The notes under the pieces: model-generated
Database searches by the model: none
The model's input: the letters and a program-made list of their open reading frames with translations, nothing else
What the model was told of the DNA's origin: nothing
NCBI GenBank assembly: GCA_031283015.1
Contig: JAITCQ010000024.1
Location: 1-5,246 of the forward strand
Origin: Candidatus Methanoplasma sp.
Lineage (GTDB): Archaea; Thermoplasmatota; Thermoplasmata; Methanomassiliicoccales; Methanomethylophilaceae
Length of the DNA stretch: 5,246 bases
Direction: 5' to 3'
Shown here: piece after piece, positions 1 through 5,246 of the stretch
Layout of the letters: each line of letters begins with the position of its first letter
Position numbering within the stretch: the stretch's first letter is position 1
Made by a program: the position numbers and the translations under genes

Positions 1-731
1 TCTATCCTTATGCCGAGGTTGTCCCTGCTCTTGGCGCAGACCGGAAGTCCTCCCACCAGGTCATGTATCGCAAAAGCGAGGGAAAGAAGCTCGCTCCCTG
101 TGCTTCTGTAGGTCAGAACATCGTCCAACTCGCGTCTTATGTGCAGCCCGCCCATGAGTTCCAGGCCGGCGGTGACGGCTCCGAACTCTGCCCTTTCCGC
201 ATCCTGGGCCGTGCCTATGATTATCACGTCTCCGTCGCCGATGTCAAAACAATTCCTGAGGGTGTTCTCCACTCTCTGATCCACGGGATAATGCGAACCG
301 GGGAACAGCAGCACTTTGTTAGAGCAGACCAAGGTGGTCGCGCCAACCGCCCCGGCCTTTATAGCGGCATCCCTCTCCTCGCACCCGTACTTGATGCTGC
401 TGGCCATGTTCGGGACCCTGACGGCGCAGTCCGTCTTGCCGATGGTCAGCTCGGGGACCTTGATGGCCCGCACGTCCATCTTCACGTTCTTCCATATCTC
501 AAGGCCTTTTTTCGTCAGAGAGACGCCGTTCTTGTTGATAGCGATCAATCCGTCCTCTTGGAGCATATTCAGAATGGTCCTCGTGCTCCCCTCCCCTATA
601 TTCAGGTATGAGGCTAGGCTCTTCCTCCCCAGCGGGCTGTTCTTTACGATGCAGTAAAGCGCCTTCCAAACATGGTAATCTCCGAATTTAGGTATCGGTC
701 CCCCCAGCCTGGATGCGTTCCTGTACGCCAT
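1..731 (-). CDS. Winged-helix transcriptional regulator with DUF4443/DUF2111-like domains (C-terminus cut by window edge)
   Basis: An open frame of 243 codons runs from the ATG at 731 leftwards off the window with no stop. Residues 15-80 look like a winged helix-turn-helix: YHVWKALYCIV, then GRKSLASYLNIGEGSTRTIL (recognition region), then LQEDGLI and LTKKG, the usual wing layout of archaeal regulators. Residues 85-175 resemble DUF4443 (EERDAAIKAGAVGATTLVC at 118-136). From about 213 the sequence (LLSLAFAIHDLVGGLPVCAKS, then GIRI) resembles the start of DUF2111, a domain of unknown function common in methanogens; both assignments are from memory. Cysteines lie at 27, 102, 117, 136, 161 and 232. 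ATG 731 is chosen because it sits about 26 bp from a TATA-like element, which suits leaderless transcription. In-frame ATGs at 752 and 755 would add 7 or 8 residues (MMDVVYIH) but would overlap that TATA element. The gene is divergent from the MCR-activation operon, so it may regulate itself and that operon. Its DNA target and any ligand are unknown. Confidence -1.
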   Translation of the reverse strand, partial: MAYRNASRLGGPIPKFGDYHVWKALYCIVKNSPLGRKSLASYLNIGEGSTRTILNMLQEDGLIAINKNGVSLTKKGLEIWKNVKMDVRAIKVPELTIGKTDCAVRVPNMASSIKYGCEERDAAIKAGAVGATTLVCSNKVLLFPGSHYPVDQRVENTLRNCFDIGDGDVIIIGTAQDAERAEFGAVTAGLELMGGLHIRRELDDVLTYRSTGSELLSLAFAIHDLVGGLPVCAKSRDNLGIRI

Positions 732-752
732 ATGGATGTATACAACATCCAT
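732..752. promoter_or_regulatory. Candidate operator: 8-bp perfect inverted repeat
   Basis: The arms ATGGATGT (732-739) and ACATCCAT (745-752) are exact reverse complements separated by 5 bp (ATACA). The dyad lies between the putative TATA box and the ATG at 731, touching both, which is where a repressor would block transcription. A winged-helix protein bound as a dimer would suit a site of this size. If the gene starts at 752 the repeat would instead be coding sequence, which weakens the operator reading. The binding protein is inferred, not shown. Confidence 0.45.
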
Positions 753-760
753 CATAAAAA
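753..760 (-). promoter_or_regulatory. Putative TATA box of the winged-helix gene
   Basis: On the minus strand this reads TTTTTATG, an AT-rich block in otherwise GC-rich DNA. Its centre is about 26 bp from the ATG at 731, the normal distance from an archaeal TATA box to the transcription start. This would give a leaderless mRNA. If translation began instead at 752 or 755, this element could not be the promoter. No clear ribosome binding site precedes any of the three candidate ATGs. Confidence 0.4.
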
Positions 761-783
761 GGTTAACGCTGTTACGGCCAATC

Positions 784-824
784 GTTCCGGCGGCGGATGC
801 GCGTTTCGACGCTGGCATCGGAAC
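784..824. repeat. GC-rich imperfect hairpin with TTCG loop in the divergent intergenic region
   Basis: The core is GCGT (801-804), TTCG loop (805-808), ACGC (809-812). Outside it, GATGC (796-800) pairs with GCATC (815-819) across a 2-nt bulge (TG, 813-814). Further out, GTTCC (784-788) can pair with GGAAC (820-824) across an unpaired GGCGGCG on the left side. The structure lies between the two proposed promoters, so it is probably not transcribed from either. That makes a terminator or leader role unlikely and leaves a DNA-level protein site, a cruciform or chance. Confidence 0.35.
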
Positions 825-869
825 CGCCCCCAATATCCTTCCACCCCCGAAAGCCGTTCTTTCCGACAG

Positions 870-876
870 TTTATAT
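870..876 (+). promoter_or_regulatory. TATA box of the atwA-mmp5 operon
   Basis: TTTATAT is a near-consensus archaeal TATA box. Its centre is about 27 bp before the ATG at 900, so the transcript would start at or within a few bases of the start codon and be essentially leaderless. No Shine-Dalgarno sequence is properly spaced before this ATG, which agrees. A short dyad, GAAAG (849-853) and CTTTC (859-863), lies just upstream and could be a regulator or BRE-flanking site. The downstream genes are packed with gaps of 9 nt or less, so this promoter probably serves the whole cluster. Confidence 0.7.
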
Positions 877-899
877 CTATTGTTTACTTGTCAGTAGGT

Positions 900-2483
900 A
901 TGGAAGACTCGGTCGATCTTTTGACCATCGAGAACGTGACCAAGACCTTCAACGGAAGGACGGTCCTCAGCAATGTCAGCGCAAAGATATCAACAGGGAA
1001 GATACTGGGACTTATAGGCAAGAGCGCTGCCGGAAAGAGCGTCCTGATCCATATGATCCGCGGCAGCGAAGGGTACGGCCCCGACTCCGGAAGGCTGCTA
1101 TATCATGTCAACCATTGCCCCGGATGCGGCCATATGGACCTGCCCTTTCCCGGGACCCCTTGTTCAAAATGCGGCGCAGCGTCGGTGACCGAAAAAATAG
1201 ACTATTGGGGGTTGAAGGAGTATGATCCGGTCAGACAGGAGCTCAAAGGGCACATCGCCATCATGATACAAAGGACGTTCGCGCTTTTCGGAGACAAATC
1301 TGTAGTGGAGAACGTCCTGGAGGCCATCGATCCGGAAGATCCGAAACGCGTGGACAAGGCCGTCGATCTTCTGGAATTCGTCAACATGTCGCACCGCGCG
1401 ACGCATATCGCCAGGGACCTGTCCGGAGGGGAGAAGCAGAGGATCGTCATGGCCAGGCAGCTGGCGAAGGAACCCCTGTTCTTCCTGGCGGACGAGCCGA
1501 CCGGAACGCTGGACCCGCACACCTCCGCACTTATCCACGAAAGACTAATAAAATATGTGAGAGAACACAATATCTGCATGGTCCTTGCGTCACACTGGCC
1601 GGAGGCCGTGGTGGAGATGTCCGACCATGCCATATGGCTGGACGCGGGGAATGTCGTCATGGACGGGGACCCGAAAGAGGTGACCGACAAATTCATGGAG
1701 GAATACCGCTTCGAAAAAGGGAAGGGCAAGGAGGCGGGAGATCCCCTGATAATTCTGGAGAACGCTCAGAAACATTACTTCTCGGTCTCAAGAGGGGTGG
1801 TGAAGGCAGTGGACGGGGTATCCTTCGAAATAAAAGAAAGAGAGATATTCGCGCTGGTCGGCCTATCGGGCGCGGGAAAGACCACGACCTCAAGGATGAT
1901 CGCCGGAATGACGCCGGCCACATCCGGAAAAGTGAAGATAAGGATCGGCGAAGACTGGGTGGACATGTCGGAAACGGGGTACGCCGGCAAAGGGAGGGCG
2001 ACGCCCTACATAGGATTCCTGCATCAGGAATATTCGCTGTATCCTTTCGACACCGTGCTTCAGAACCTTTCCACCTCGATCGGCATGAAGATGCCCGCGG
2101 AACTCGCAAAGATGAAGGCGATACGTGTGCTCCTCAACGTGGGATTCCCGAAAAAGGACGTCGAGAAGGTATTGTATTCCTATCCGGATTCTTTAAGCGT
2201 GGGGGAATGCCAAAGGATAGCTTTCGCGCAGGTCCTCATAAAAGAGCCGAAGATAATCATCCTCGACGAGCCTACGGGCACGATGGACCCGATAACCAAG
2301 GTCATAATCGCCAAGTCGGTGCTCAAAGCGAGGGACGACCTGGACGAGACGTTCATAGTGGTGAGCCACGACATGGACTTCATCCTGAACTGCTGCGACC
2401 GCACCGCCTTCATGAAGAACGGCAAGGTGGCCGACATAGGACCGCCGGATAAGATAATATCAGAATTCGAAAATGAGCAGTGA
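900..2483 (+). CDS. atwA: Methyl-coenzyme M reductase activation component A2 (AtwA), tandem ABC ATPase
   Basis: This 527-residue soluble protein has two ABC ATPase domains and no membrane segment, matching AtwA, which supplies ATP hydrolysis for reductive activation of the Ni-F430 centre of MCR. Domain 1 (about 7-270): P-loop GKSAAGKS (40-47), Q124, signature LSGGE (174-178), Walker B FFLADE (194-199), H232. Domain 2 (about 283-520): P-loop GLSGAGKT (321-328), Q376, signature LSVGE (432-436), Walker B IILDE (453-457), H490. A four-cysteine insert, CPGC (73-76) and CSKC (88-91), follows the first P-loop and looks like a small zinc ribbon. The ATP site pairing P-loop 1 with signature 2 deviates from consensus at both ends (A43 for Gly, V434 for Gly), while the other site is canonical. 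ATG 900 is chosen because the frame stays open upstream to 672, but that extension crosses the promoter and the divergent gene and has no ABC-like sequence. Length and MEDSVDLLTIENVTKTF fit a normal ABC N-terminus. First gene of the operon. Confidence 0.93.
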   Translation: MEDSVDLLTIENVTKTFNGRTVLSNVSAKISTGKILGLIGKSAAGKSVLIHMIRGSEGYGPDSGRLLYHVNHCPGCGHMDLPFPGTPCSKCGAASVTEKIDYWGLKEYDPVRQELKGHIAIMIQRTFALFGDKSVVENVLEAIDPEDPKRVDKAVDLLEFVNMSHRATHIARDLSGGEKQRIVMARQLAKEPLFFLADEPTGTLDPHTSALIHERLIKYVREHNICMVLASHWPEAVVEMSDHAIWLDAGNVVMDGDPKEVTDKFMEEYRFEKGKGKEAGDPLIILENAQKHYFSVSRGVVKAVDGVSFEIKEREIFALVGLSGAGKTTTSRMIAGMTPATSGKVKIRIGEDWVDMSETGYAGKGRATPYIGFLHQEYSLYPFDTVLQNLSTSIGMKMPAELAKMKAIRVLLNVGFPKKDVEKVLYSYPDSLSVGECQRIAFAQVLIKEPKIIILDEPTGTMDPITKVIIAKSVLKARDDLDETFIVVSHDMDFILNCCDRTAFMKNGKVADIGPPDKIISEFENEQ

Positions 2484-2492
2484 GATGGTCCA

Positions 2493-3113
2493 ATGAAAAA
2501 TCAGATCGGCAGACACCTCAGTTTCGTCGAATGCAGGGAGTCCATGGGCCTCGGGGTCGGCGGCGGACTCGCGCAGAGGGCCACGATCTCCGAGAGCGGG
2601 ATGGATGTGGTGGTGGTCGCAATGGGACCTGGGAGAAGGCACATCACGAAGCCGGTCTGCGAGATAACCTACGCCATGAGAGAGGAAGGCATAGACACCA
2701 GCGTCCTCGTGGTGAACGCGGGGTCCGGCGTCCCGGCGGACGCGCCAGATATGACCACAACGTCCTACTTCGGCCTCGACCCCATAGAAACGGAAAGGAT
2801 ACAGCAGTACAAGGTCGCGGTTATACACCTCGGCAACGTGAGGCAGCACATAATATACAAAGCAAGGCTGATACTCCGAAACGTCGACATCCCCGCCGTA
2901 GTGGTCGCCCAGGCGCCTGTGGATTATGAGGATTTTGCGTCGGTCGGCATAAAGACGAAGAGGGTCATGCCCCCGGACGGCGAGATAAAGACTAGAGGGG
3001 AGATACGGGAGATAGTCACCGGCGTCATCAGAGGCGTGACCACGCCCCAGGACAAGCTGGACGAGATCGTTTCCAAAGTGCAGAGGACCCTGCCGCCGCG
3101 CGGGGGCGGTTGA
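2493..3113 (+). CDS. mcrC: Methyl-coenzyme M reductase operon protein C (McrC)
   Basis: This 206-residue protein matches McrC along its length: IGRHLSFVECRESMGLGVGGG near the N-terminus, AQRATI, VVVVAMGPGRRHITKPVCEITY (39-60), GSGVPADAP (77-85), VIHLGNVRQHIIYKARL (110-126), QAPVDYEDFA (140-149), and EIVTGVIRG (173-181) followed by a PQDKLDEI helix. It has only two cysteines, C14 and C56, both in the most conserved blocks and so possible metal-cluster ligands. McrC is not part of the MCR hexamer. It belongs to the iron-sulfur activation machinery that reduces Ni(II) to Ni(I), working with A2, Mmp3, Mmp7 and Mmp17. In many methanogens mcrC lies inside mcrBDCGA; here it sits between atwA and mmp3. 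It starts 9 nt after the atwA stop, with only a weak purine-rich stretch (GAGATGG) before it, so reinitiation is likely. The Gly-rich tail (PPRGGG) overlaps the next gene's ribosome binding site. Confidence 0.95.
   Translation: MKNQIGRHLSFVECRESMGLGVGGGLAQRATISESGMDVVVVAMGPGRRHITKPVCEITYAMREEGIDTSVLVVNAGSGVPADAPDMTTTSYFGLDPIETERIQQYKVAVIHLGNVRQHIIYKARLILRNVDIPAVVVAQAPVDYEDFASVGIKTKRVMPPDGEIKTRGEIREIVTGVIRGVTTPQDKLDEIVSKVQRTLPPRGGG
3105..3109 (+). promoter_or_regulatory. Ribosome binding site of mmp3
   Basis: GGCGG lies 5 nt before the ATG at 3115, within the last codons of mcrC. With the following TTGA it resembles the archaeal consensus GGAGGTGA with two mismatches. It supports the 3115 start and translational coupling across the 1-nt gap. 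Confidence 0.5.
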
Positions 3114-3114
3114 A

Positions 3115-4626
3115 ATGAAAGTGACCGTGAACGGAAAGGAGAAGGAACTGGAGAACGGAGCTGCGCTCAAGGACGCCGTAAAAGGCGAGACGTACGTCCC
3201 CGGTTCGCTTATATCGATCCATCTGTCCACGGAGAGGCTGGTCCGGGAGACGGAGGACTACGAACTTGTCACTTCAAAGGGGACGATGACCCTCCATTTG
3301 GACGATACGGACGGCGCAAGGCTCTGGAAATCCGTCCTGCCTATGATAAAGGGTTCGACCGTCAGATGGTCCACCAGAGACATAACGGCGTTCGGCTCGT
3401 TCAGGACGGACATACCCACTGACAGGACCGTGAAGCAATACAGGAAATACGATTGCTTCTTCACCCTGGGCGGGTCCGACAATCACTCCACATACATCAT
3501 GATAGCAAAAAAGGACCACGCAAGGTCGTACGGCGCCGGCATCGGCGGCATAGGGCGGATAACTCTCGGAAGGCACGTCCTGGGGGCCGTGACGGAGGGG
3601 GACGGGCTTCTGGAGATCAGACCCCTGGTCTCCGAGGAAAGCAGCGAGAACATCGTCGTCACCAAAGACCTAGGGTACGAACTCGAAGAGGGTTATTCCG
3701 TCGATACCAACGTTCTCATAAAACTTGACGCGGGGTCCCCCGCGTCCGCGGAACAGATACTGACCGTGGGTTCCGAGGGCCGCATCCGCATAACGGATTC
3801 CGCCGGAACGATGATAGGATGCAGCGACGACCTTGACGTAAAAATACCGGACGAGGTCCACCTGACAAGAGAGAGGGGGAGCGTCGTCGTAAGGAACACC
3901 GGACACGGTACGGGCTGTGTGCTGATATACAGGGAAAGGAGACAGGCGAGCCCGGTCCACAACAGCGCCGGGACGGTCGAGAGAGGGTACGGGATCGTCT
4001 CCCGGGCCGCCGCGGGGGACACGATCACGATAGAGACCGAACCCGCGAGGATAATGTCTGTGGGCATGACCCAATCGGAAGGGGAGAGGTTCCTGTCGGG
4101 ACTCGGGCTGAAACAGAAGAGGTCGGGACTGACGTCGGACGACGCGGTGATAGTGGACCAGATCCCGGACATGACGCTCCTCGCCGTATCAAGCGGTACG
4201 GTGGAGACCGTGGGGGTCCCGAAAGAAAAGGTCTTCAAGATACAGCTTGACGGATCACATCCCGCCGACGTCCATTATTTCAGAAAGATAACCGGTCTCT
4301 GGCACAAGTCCGTCGGCTCCCTGAAGACACAGTTCTCGTTCCCGGGGATGCCCATGATAACTTTCTACGGGGACGAGGAAAGATCGAAGAGCATCTATCC
4401 TCAGGACCCTTTCAAAAAATGTAAAAAAGGAGACATCGGGATAACGAACCAGTCGAGACCTCACCACGGCCTTATAGGGATAAGGCTTGAGGACAGCAAA
4501 GAGTACGGCCCCACGGGAGAGGAGCCCTACGGAACGAACCTGGTGGGCAGATTCGTCGACGACCTCGGCAAGCTGAGCGAGACGGATGAAGAAGAGACGA
4601 TCTACGTCATGGAGGACAGACGATGA
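3115..4626 (+). CDS. mmp3: Methanogenesis marker protein 3 (UPF0288 family), MCR activation complex subunit
   Basis: This 503-residue soluble protein matches the full-length marker 3 (UPF0288) family. The N-terminus (MKVTVNGKEKELENGAALKDAV, 1-22) reads like the first hairpin and helix of a ThiS/MoaD-type beta-grasp fold, without the terminal di-glycine. A glycine-rich conserved block, SYGAGIGGIGRITLGRH (138-154), and DCFFTLGG (113-120) fill the middle. The C-terminal third (about 370-480: FKIQLDG, LKTQFSFPG, FKKCKKGDIGITNQSRPHHGLIGIRL) looks like a divergent cyclophilin-type barrel. Cysteines are C114, C236, C268 and C436. The family is confined to MCR-containing archaea, and Mmp3 is a reported subunit of the ATP-driven MCR activation complex with McrC, Mmp7, Mmp17 and A2. 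Its molecular role is unsettled, and the domain folds named here are inferred from sequence. It starts 1 nt after mcrC and overlaps mmp6 by ATGA, so all three are probably translated together. Confidence 0.92.
   Translation: MKVTVNGKEKELENGAALKDAVKGETYVPGSLISIHLSTERLVRETEDYELVTSKGTMTLHLDDTDGARLWKSVLPMIKGSTVRWSTRDITAFGSFRTDIPTDRTVKQYRKYDCFFTLGGSDNHSTYIMIAKKDHARSYGAGIGGIGRITLGRHVLGAVTEGDGLLEIRPLVSEESSENIVVTKDLGYELEEGYSVDTNVLIKLDAGSPASAEQILTVGSEGRIRITDSAGTMIGCSDDLDVKIPDEVHLTRERGSVVVRNTGHGTGCVLIYRERRQASPVHNSAGTVERGYGIVSRAAAGDTITIETEPARIMSVGMTQSEGERFLSGLGLKQKRSGLTSDDAVIVDQIPDMTLLAVSSGTVETVGVPKEKVFKIQLDGSHPADVHYFRKITGLWHKSVGSLKTQFSFPGMPMITFYGDEERSKSIYPQDPFKKCKKGDIGITNQSRPHHGLIGIRLEDSKEYGPTGEEPYGTNLVGRFVDDLGKLSETDEEETIYVMEDRR
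4611..4615 (+). promoter_or_regulatory. Ribosome binding site of mmp6
   Basis: GGAGG is a perfect Shine-Dalgarno core 7 nt before the ATG at 4623, inside the last codons of mmp3. It settles the mmp6 start over the next in-frame Met (residue 11) and indicates leadered, coupled translation inside the operon. Confidence 0.8.
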
Positions 4627-5045
4627 GCGAGGAGAGGGAGACAAGGATATTCATGATATCCCCCGATTCGATGATCACCCCCGACCAGCTGGTCAGAGAG
4701 GTACATGCGATGGGAAAGGGAGTGACGGCGAAAGAGACCTGCTACGGAACGCTGGCCGAAGGGCCCCGGGCGCTGGTCAGGGAAGTGCTGGCGGACCTGA
4801 GGGAAAAGCATCCCTATGACATCTACTCGAAGGTAAGGGCGTACCCCACCGGGGATCCGAGGAGGTGCCGCGCGCAGCACGGCACAAGGCCGGGATTCGC
4901 CCAGCTGGAAGCGGAGTGGGAGATACTGCCGAGAATAGGGTACGGTCTCCGTTGCTGCGGGAAAGGGGAGACGTACGAAACCCACGTGGAGAAAAAGAGT
5001 CTTCCCGTGGAAGAGTTCAAGAAGATATGTGAGGCGATCCGATGA
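4623..5045 (+). CDS. mmp6: Methanogenesis marker protein 6 (DUF2102 family)
   Basis: This 140-residue protein carries the marker 6 hallmarks: RIFMISPDSMITPDQLVREVH (8-28), VTAKETCYGTLAEGP (34-48), IYSKVRAYPTGDPRRCRAQHG (67-87) and RPGFAQLEAEWEIL (89-102). The family is limited to MCR-containing archaea and has no established biochemical activity. Co-occurrence and gene order tie it to MCR maturation or activation. Invariant-looking C40 and C82 sit in the two most conserved blocks. The C-terminal part adds a vicinal pair, C111-C112, in GYGLRCCGKGETYETHVEKK, and a final C136. There is no signal peptide or membrane segment. The start ATG overlaps the mmp3 stop (ATGA), and the stop overlaps the mmp5 start in the same way, so the protein lies in the middle of a coupled translation unit. 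Confidence 0.92.
   Translation: MSEERETRIFMISPDSMITPDQLVREVHAMGKGVTAKETCYGTLAEGPRALVREVLADLREKHPYDIYSKVRAYPTGDPRRCRAQHGTRPGFAQLEAEWEILPRIGYGLRCCGKGETYETHVEKKSLPVEEFKKICEAIR
5029..5034 (+). promoter_or_regulatory. Ribosome binding site of mmp5
   Basis: GTGAGG lies 7 nt before the ATG at 5042, inside the end of mmp6. It is a reasonable archaeal Shine-Dalgarno match and supports starting mmp5 at the ATGA overlap. Confidence 0.5.
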
Positions 5046-5246
5046 AGATATTCATAGACCCCCCGAACAGCCTTATCCTGTTCGACCTGGTAGAGAGATT
5101 CGGCCACGAGCCATTGGGCGTGATGGCCTCGATCCAAGAGAGGATAGACAAGACCGAGCTGGACATGCCGCCGATGAACGTGACCCTGGACGACGTGGTC
5201 AGAGGTCTCAAGTATGCGGGCGTGGAGGTCCCCTCCGGAATAAGGG
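5042..5246 (+). CDS. mmp5: Methanogenesis marker protein 5 (DUF2112 family), N-terminal part
   Basis: The first 68 codons are visible before the right edge cuts the gene. MKIFIDPPNSLILFDLVERF (1-20), GHEPLGVMASIQERI (21-35) and GLKYAGVEVPSGIRG at the edge match the N-terminus of marker 5 proteins. These are found only in MCR-containing archaea and have no assigned activity. The repeated pattern of marker 5 next to markers 6 and 3 argues for a role in the same MCR maturation or activation process. The start overlaps the mmp6 stop (ATGA), implying translational coupling. No cysteine is present in the visible part, and nothing can be said about the missing C-terminal portion. Confidence 0.88.
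   Translation, partial: MKIFIDPPNSLILFDLVERFGHEPLGVMASIQERIDKTELDMPPMNVTLDDVVRGLKYAGVEVPSGIR

Noticed and set aside
63..657. Plus-strand open frames of 182 and 113 codons in the left part
   Set aside because: They are antisense to the minus-strand winged-helix gene, whose frame is open throughout and has recognisable conserved blocks. The plus-strand translations resemble no family.
784..824. Reading the GC-rich hairpin as a transcription terminator
   Set aside because: It has no following T-run on either strand and lies upstream of both divergent genes, where no transcript should end.
672..899. In-frame upstream extension of atwA to an ATG at 672
   Set aside because: It would add 76 residues with no ABC-like sequence, run through the TATA box at 870 and overlap the divergent gene. 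The ATG at 900 gives a normal AtwA length.
1634..2452. Plus-strand frame of 272 codons inside atwA in another frame
   Set aside because: It is an Arg/Gly/Asp-rich out-of-frame reading of the second ABC domain.
900..2483. AtwA as part of an ABC importer or exporter
   Set aside because: No permease or substrate-binding protein is nearby, both ATPase domains are in one soluble chain with a Cys4 insert, and all downstream genes are MCR-specific.
2460..3230. Minus-strand open frame of 256 codons across mcrC
   Set aside because: It is antisense to the strongly conserved mcrC and crosses gene boundaries; long antisense frames are common in GC-rich coding DNA.
3693..4238. Minus-strand open frame of 181 codons within mmp3
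   Set aside because: It lies wholly inside mmp3, has a serine/proline-rich composition typical of antisense translation and no recognisable domain.

Overview
This window comes from a methanogenic (or otherwise MCR-carrying) archaeon. Five consecutive plus-strand genes encode proteins restricted to organisms with methyl-coenzyme M reductase (MCR): the ATP-dependent activation factor A2 (AtwA), McrC, and methanogenesis marker proteins 3, 6 and 5. Other archaeal signs are TTTATAT-type TATA boxes about 26 bp before a start codon, an apparently leaderless first gene, and heavy use of AGG/AGA (Arg) and ATA (Ile). GC content looks to be in the mid-50s percent by eye. All four complete genes end in TGA and none in TAG. 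That fits, but does not prove, a pyrrolysine-using lineage such as Methanomassiliicoccales; the order-level assignment is inference.

Layout. Positions 1-731 (minus strand, running off the left edge) hold a winged-helix DNA-binding protein with DUF4443-like and DUF2111-like parts. Positions 732-899 form a divergent intergenic region. It holds a perfect 8-bp inverted repeat directly against the regulator's start codon, a GC-rich imperfect hairpin with a TTCG loop, and a TATA box facing each gene. Positions 900-5246 are one tight plus-strand operon: atwA, then mcrC (9-nt gap), mmp3 (1-nt gap), mmp6 (ATGA overlap) and mmp5 (ATGA overlap, cut by the right edge). No stretch over 300 bases lacks a gene, and no RNA gene, mobile element or CRISPR array is visible.

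How the genes work together. MCR carries the nickel tetrapyrrole F430, which is active only as Ni(I) and must be reductively activated in an ATP-dependent step. AtwA supplies the ATPase. McrC and Mmp3, together with Mmp7 and Mmp17 (not in this window), are reported members of the activation complex. Mmp5 and Mmp6 have no settled function, but their translational coupling here places them in the same process. The divergent winged-helix gene, with a palindrome at its own start and a shared promoter region, is a good candidate for the regulator of this MCR-activation operon; that link is inference.
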